Source: Chloroflexota bacterium (GTDB lineage Bacteria; Chloroflexota; Dehalococcoidia; JAUQQI01). From it: a stretch of 7,227 nt of DNA. Location of the stretch: positions 1-7,227 of the forward strand of contig JAUQQI010000176.1 in assembly GCA_030549955.1 (NCBI GenBank), read 5' to 3'. The position numbers were made by a program, and so were the translations under genes. Below the pieces are notes generated by a model. The model searched no databases and was not told where the DNA came from. It saw nothing but the letters and a program-made list of their open reading frames with translations. Shown here in pieces: positions 6,002-7,227 of the stretch. Each line of letters opens with the position of its first letter. Within the stretch, counting starts at the first letter, position 1.

Positions 6002-6030
6002 TTGGACGGAATCCGCAGGAGGCCCGGGCT

Positions 6031-6861
6031 TTGTACCGTAAAATTGGAATAGTTTTCCAGCCCAGGGTCCGAAACGCCGCCCACTGGGCCGCCGTTGTTC
6101 GCCAGCACCTGACCGGGTTTGGCCTCGAAGCCTGGGTCGCCGATGTTGCTTCCCCGCCGACACCCCTCGAGGCCGACCTGATTATCAGCCTCGGGGGGGA
6201 TGGGACCATCCTGGCCGCGGCCCGGGTCGCCGCGCCCCTGGGCATCCCGATCCTTGCGGTCAACCTCGGCCGGCTTGGTTTCATGACCGAGTTCGACCCC
6301 CACCAGCTCCTCGAACGGCTGCCCGATGTCCTTAAAGGCGACGGCTGGGTTGAGCGGCGCCGGATGCTCAGCGCAACCCTCACCCGCTCGGGCTCAGCCG
6401 TCCGGGAGCTTCTCGCCCTGAATGACGTGGTCATGAGTCGAGGCAGCATTGCCCGGGTTATTCGGGTCCGAGTCTCGGTGGATGGGGCTTATCTTACCAC
6501 CTACGTTGGGGACGGGGTTATCGTCGCTACCGCGACCGGGAGCACCGCCTACGCTCTGGCCGCCGACGGGCCCATCCTGCATCCGGAGCTTTCGGACATT
6601 CTCATCACCCCGATAAATCCCCACCTTTCGTTTGACCGGACCCTTATTGTCCCCGGCGGGGCTAAAATTGAAATGGAAGCCGTTGCCGACCACCAGCCGT
6701 TTCTGGTTGTCGATGGCCAGGAGCATCTGCCCCTCGAGCAGGGCGACCTGGTCTGCGCAACTTTAAGCCCTTACACCGCCAACCTGTTGCGCTGGCAGCC
6801 CCGGAACTATTTTTACAGCTCGCTGCTGCGGCGGCTGCGGGGTCGGGATTCGGAGCTGTGA
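6031..6861 (+). CDS. nadK: NAD kinase (ATP- or polyphosphate-dependent)
   Basis: 276 residues, a normal length for bacterial NAD kinase, which phosphorylates NAD at the adenosine 2'-hydroxyl to make NADP in the cytoplasm. Family motifs are GGDGT (55-59), NLGRLGFMTE (78-87), ALNDVV (129-134), GDG (160-162) and TGSTAY (169-174). The motif after TGSTAY is AADGP rather than the commoner SAGGP, a mild variation. The C-terminal VVDGQE segment is also typical. The start is TTG at 6031: a perfect AGGAGG lies 8 nt upstream, and the encoded MYRKIGIV matches the usual N-terminus, so TTG is preferred. It is followed after 10 bp by recN, a known neighbour in several phyla, and has its own promoter at 5973-6001. 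Confidence 0.95.
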   Translation: MYRKIGIVFQPRVRNAAHWAAVVRQHLTGFGLEAWVADVASPPTPLEADLIISLGGDGTILAAARVAAPLGIPILAVNLGRLGFMTEFDPHQLLERLPDVLKGDGWVERRRMLSATLTRSGSAVRELLALNDVVMSRGSIARVIRVRVSVDGAYLTTYVGDGVIVATATGSTAYALAADGPILHPELSDILITPINPHLSFDRTLIVPGGAKIEMEAVADHQPFLVVDGQEHLPLEQGDLVCATLSPYTANLLRWQPRNYFYSSLLRRLRGRDSEL

Positions 6862-6871
6862 GCCAGGGGCA

Positions 6872-7227
6872 ATGCTGGTTGAACTGCGCATACGCGACTT
6901 TGCCATTATCGACCGGCTGGACCTCGAGTTCAGTCCGGGCCTCACCCTCCTGACCGGCGAGACCGGCGCCGGGAAAAGTATAATTATCGATGCCCTGGCC
7001 CTCGTCCTCGGCGACCGGGCCGACCCGGCCCTGGTCCGGGCCGGCTCAGCCCAGGCCGCCATTGAGGCTGTCTTCGACCTGAGAAGCGCCCCGGCTGAAC
7101 TTGCCCGCCAGCTTGCGGACCTCGGCTTCGAGGCCGAGGACGGTCTGCTCATCCTCCGCCGGGAAATTCAGGCCGGCGGCCGAAGTCTCGGTCGCCTGAA
7201 CGGCCGAGCAGTTCCGGCGTCGGTCCT
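6872..7227 (+). CDS. recN: DNA repair ATPase RecN (N-terminal part, runs off the window)
   Basis: Only about 118 residues of a protein that is normally about 550-570 are present. RecN is an SMC-like ATPase that acts at double-strand breaks to help organise and present DNA ends for recombination. The start is typical: MLVELRIRDFAIIDRLDLEF, followed by LTGETGAGKS with Walker A at residues 29-36 and IIIDAL after it. RADPALVRAGS and a later LNGRAV match the conserved RecN head region. The ATG at 6872 has AGGGG 4-5 nt before it and lies 10 bp after the NAD kinase stop, so co-transcription is expected. The Walker B and coiled-coil parts lie beyond the edge. Confidence 0.93.
   Translation, partial: MLVELRIRDFAIIDRLDLEFSPGLTLLTGETGAGKSIIIDALALVLGDRADPALVRAGSAQAAIEAVFDLRSAPAELARQLADLGFEAEDGLLILRREIQAGGRSLGRLNGRAVPASV

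Noticed and set aside
5812..6449. Two overlapping minus-strand frames (163 and 180 codons) opposite the toxin-like gene and nadK
   Set aside because: They are antisense to clearly coding genes, with R/S/P/G-rich products and no recognisable motifs.
1..7227. CRISPR array, tRNA, rRNA, insertion sequence or attachment sites
   Set aside because: No regularly spaced repeats, cloverleaf sequences, transposase motifs or terminal inverted repeats were seen by eye.
1..7227. Very frequent CCGG, GGCC and GACCGG words across genes
   Set aside because: It is explained by GC-rich codon choice (CGG for Arg, GCC for Ala, GAC for Asp). No spacing or strand pattern suggested a functional element.

Overview
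The window is a compact, GC-rich bacterial segment (roughly 60-65% GC by eye) with almost no non-coding space. It holds nine genes in two divergent blocks that separate at about 3708-3851. A NAD kinase gene followed directly by recN is a housekeeping arrangement known from Firmicutes (with argR usually between them) and, from memory, Chloroflexota. With the Shine-Dalgarno-rich starts, GTG/TTG start codons and sigma70-like promoters, one of these phyla is plausible. The sequence does not settle which.

Left block, minus strand, read from 3707 down to 28. An APC-superfamily amino-acid permease comes first, then an intercistronic hairpin, then a small soluble protein of unknown function. Next is a small two-helix membrane protein with a PH-like tail, whose start overlaps the previous stop (ATGA). 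A calcineurin-like metallophosphoesterase is last. The membrane protein is intact only if ribosomes shift by -1 at a T TTT TTC heptamer (1407-1413), or if a base is missing there. A well-formed promoter (TTGACA, 17 bp, extended -10) precedes the permease. A hairpin with a T-tract at the extreme left edge is probably the end of a plus-strand transcript arriving from outside the window.

Right block, plus strand. Two tandem, overlapping paralogous nucleotidyltransferase-fold genes of the MNT/AbiEii type are followed 20 bp later by a 150-residue protein. That protein has a helical N-terminal half and a RelE/ParE-like C-terminal strand region. The three form an apparent accessory operon that may be toxin-antitoxin or defence related; this is inference. 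A separate, strong-looking promoter, whose -35 overlaps the stop codon of the third gene, starts the housekeeping pair: NAD kinase (TTG start with a perfect AGGAGG) and recN, which runs off the right edge.

The divergent intergenic region carries a 16-bp direct repeat, TAACACCG-NN-CCGGAA. One copy lies inside the permease promoter spacer and the other lies 81 bp away, so it is a candidate operator pair. The points most worth a second look are the frameshifted membrane gene, the duplicated nucleotidyltransferases with their toxin-like neighbour, and this repeat.
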